From: Rhizomys pruinosus
Lineage: Eukaryota; Chordata; Mammalia; Rodentia; Spalacidae
Length of the DNA: 64,000 bases
Direction of reading: 5' to 3'
Assembly (NCBI GenBank): GCA_009823505.1
Contig: VZQC01006876.1
Location: 3,234,038-3,298,037, forward strand
Shown here: positions 62,313 to 64,000 of the stretch, piece after piece
Layout: each line of letters begins with the position of its first letter
How positions within the stretch are numbered: the first letter of the stretch is position 1
Position numbers and translations under genes: made by a program
The notes under the pieces: model-generated
What the model was told of the DNA's origin: nothing
Database searches by the model: none
Seen by the model: the letters and a program-made list of their open reading frames with translations, nothing else

Positions 62313-63442
62313 CCCCACTAAGGCTGAATCATGGCCCCCCAGTGATCATGAGACCTTTCTAATAAAGCTTGTTCTGAAGGGTAATTTGTCTCAGCTTCCT
62401 TTCCCATTGAACCTGCCACTTCTCTTATTTTGCTCTTTATTGTAACAATAGGGGAAATGTGAGACCAATTTTGAACATGACACAATGACTGTTATTGAAA
62501 GTCATATATATGGGGGCTGGGCGTGGTGGCAAATGCCTTTAATCTAGCACTCGGGAAGCAGAGGCAGGCGGATCTTTGTAAGTTTCAAGGCCAGCCTGGT
62601 CTACAGAGTGAGTTCAGGACAGCTGGGATACAGGGAACCCTGTCTCAAAAAGACCAAAAAAAAAAAGAAAGTCAGATATATTTCTTTTTTCTGTGAATGC
62701 TCTGTGTAGGTGAAATAGGTGAAAACAGCCCAAATCAAGTATGTGCTCTCTCTAGGACAGATTTTTTTTAATGTGTATGTGTTTTTGATGGGGGGAGGGG
62801 GGATGCACACAGGCCACGGCATAAGTGTTGAGGTCAGAGGCTACTTTTGTAGACTTTTATGGGTTCCAAGGATAGAACTCAGTCCTCAGGCTTTCGTGCA
62901 AGCATTTTTATTGCTGTTCCATCTTGCCAGCCCAACAGTCCCATCTTATCTCAGAGTTTAATGACAACCTGAGGATAGAAGGGTCTATCGATCTTTCCTC
63001 CCCTTCCTGTCCATCATAAGATGAATATCCTCTACCATATGTCTCTACTACTACAATGGGTACCTCACTATGCACCCAGAAGCAGTCGAACCAAAGATTG
63101 TGGGCTAAATCCACCAGGCAGAATAAATAATTCTTCCCTTCTGACTTTTCAGCTATTTGTCACAGCAATGGGAAAAGTGACTAATGGAGTAAGTATTGAG
63201 TAAAGTCAATTCAGTATCAAATCTCTGAATTCTATTCATTTCCCTTTGATTCACTCATGCAGCATTGTTTTTTCTTTTTCTTTTTCTTTTTTTTTTTTTT
63301 TTTTTTTTGCCTTTCGAGACCTTTTTCCTGTAGCCCCAGCTGTCCCGGAACTCACTCTGTAGACCAGGCTGGCCTTGAACTCCAAAAGATCCACCTGCCT
63401 CTGCCTCCCGAGTGCTAGGATTAAAGGTGTGCGCCACAACGC

Positions 63443-63653
63443 TCCTGGAACTCATTCTGTAGATCAGGCTGGCTTTGAACTCAGAGAAATCCGCTTGCCT
63501 GCCTCCCAAGTGCTGAGATTAAAGGCAAGGCGTGTGCCACCACGTCCTGCTTAAAGGAGGTTCTTAGCTGCCATGTGGGTGCTGGGATTCGAACCTGGGT
63601 CCTCTACAAGAGCAGTCGGCACTCAACTGCTGAGCCATCTCTCCAGTCCACAA
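63443..63653 (-). repeat. B1 SINE (joined mid-element) and B2 5' part
   Basis: Antisense B1 enters at tcctggaactcattctg, which is the middle of the element, at the arm boundary. It runs to about 63,551. An antisense B2 5' half follows at 63,558-63,653. Confidence 0.85.
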
Positions 63654-63654
63654 G

Positions 63655-63971
<317 letters not shown>

Positions 63972-64000
63972 CTATAAAAGGAAATCTTATTAAGACTGAG

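Larger units (their letters stand above)
55971..63442 (-). repeat. Right arm of the inverted duplication
   Basis: Reverse complement of 48,321-55,900, shorter by about 108 bp through many small deletions. Mirror positions: B1 (+) 55,971-56,120; B2 (-) halves 56,548-56,674 and 58,012-58,101; LTR (-) 56,675-58,011; B2 (+) about 58,350-58,515; MaLR (-) about 58,510-58,940; B2 (-) about 59,290-59,530; B1-like (-) 59,725-59,875; B2 (+) 60,066-60,320; L1 3' end (-) 60,395-60,710; Dsp fragment (-); B1 (+) 61,860-62,015; B2 (-) 62,040-62,250; (CT)n; B1 (+) 62,515-62,675; B3 (-) 62,765-62,937; MaLR piece (+) 62,990-63,190; B1 (-) to 63,442. Confidence 0.95.

Noticed and set aside
61813..62318. Open frames with poly-Phe or poly-Lys in the right arm
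   Set aside because: They are poly-A/T tails of B1 and B2 elements read through.

Overview
This is eukaryotic DNA from a muroid rodent. The evidence is dense B1, B2/B3, B4 and ID SINEs, rodent-type L1 3' ends and MaLR LTRs, all nested inside introns. The B2/B3 copies differ from the mouse B2 pattern I know: many carry a 17-bp internal tandem duplication and GC-rich termini. I therefore lean towards a cricetid (vole, hamster or deer-mouse type) over Mus or Rattus, but that is a guess from repeat style.

Positions 1-47,515 hold one gene on the + strand, desmoplakin (Dsp), from within intron 1 to the poly(A) signal. All 23 exons from exon 2 to exon 24 are present, with canonical GT/AG junctions and an intact reading frame. 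Exon 1 and the promoter lie upstream of the window. Exons 2-22 encode most of the plakin domain (spectrin repeats and an SH3 domain). Exon 23 (2,295 bp) encodes most of the coiled-coil rod and contains two internal donors that fit the known short isoforms DSPII and DSPIa. Exon 24 (3,234 coding bp) encodes the end of the rod, the plakin repeat domains that bind intermediate filaments, and the Gly-Ser-Arg tail. Assuming the usual 170 coding bases in exon 1, the protein has 2,870 residues, one fewer than human.

The introns are mostly SINE and L1 debris. Notable items are a U1 snRNA retropseudogene in intron 15, an antisense L1 with clear target-site duplications in intron 18, and a 35-bp minisatellite in intron 21.

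From about 48,321 to 63,442 lies a large inverted duplication: two arms of about 7.5 kb meet near 55,909-55,970, where the only N of the window lies. The arms share every repeat, a 1.35-kb solo LTR inserted in a B2, and a decayed fragment of Dsp exon 24. The right arm carries many small deletions relative to SINE consensus, which suggests an uncorrected fold-back long-read or assembly artefact more than a true palindrome. After the right arm, 63,443-64,000 holds B1 and B2 pieces and a fragment of an Lrrc40 retropseudogene on the minus strand.

I found no new biological system. The most useful observations are the palindrome, the repeat-borne alternative donors of exon 23, the local Dsp pseudogene fragment, and the U1 copy.
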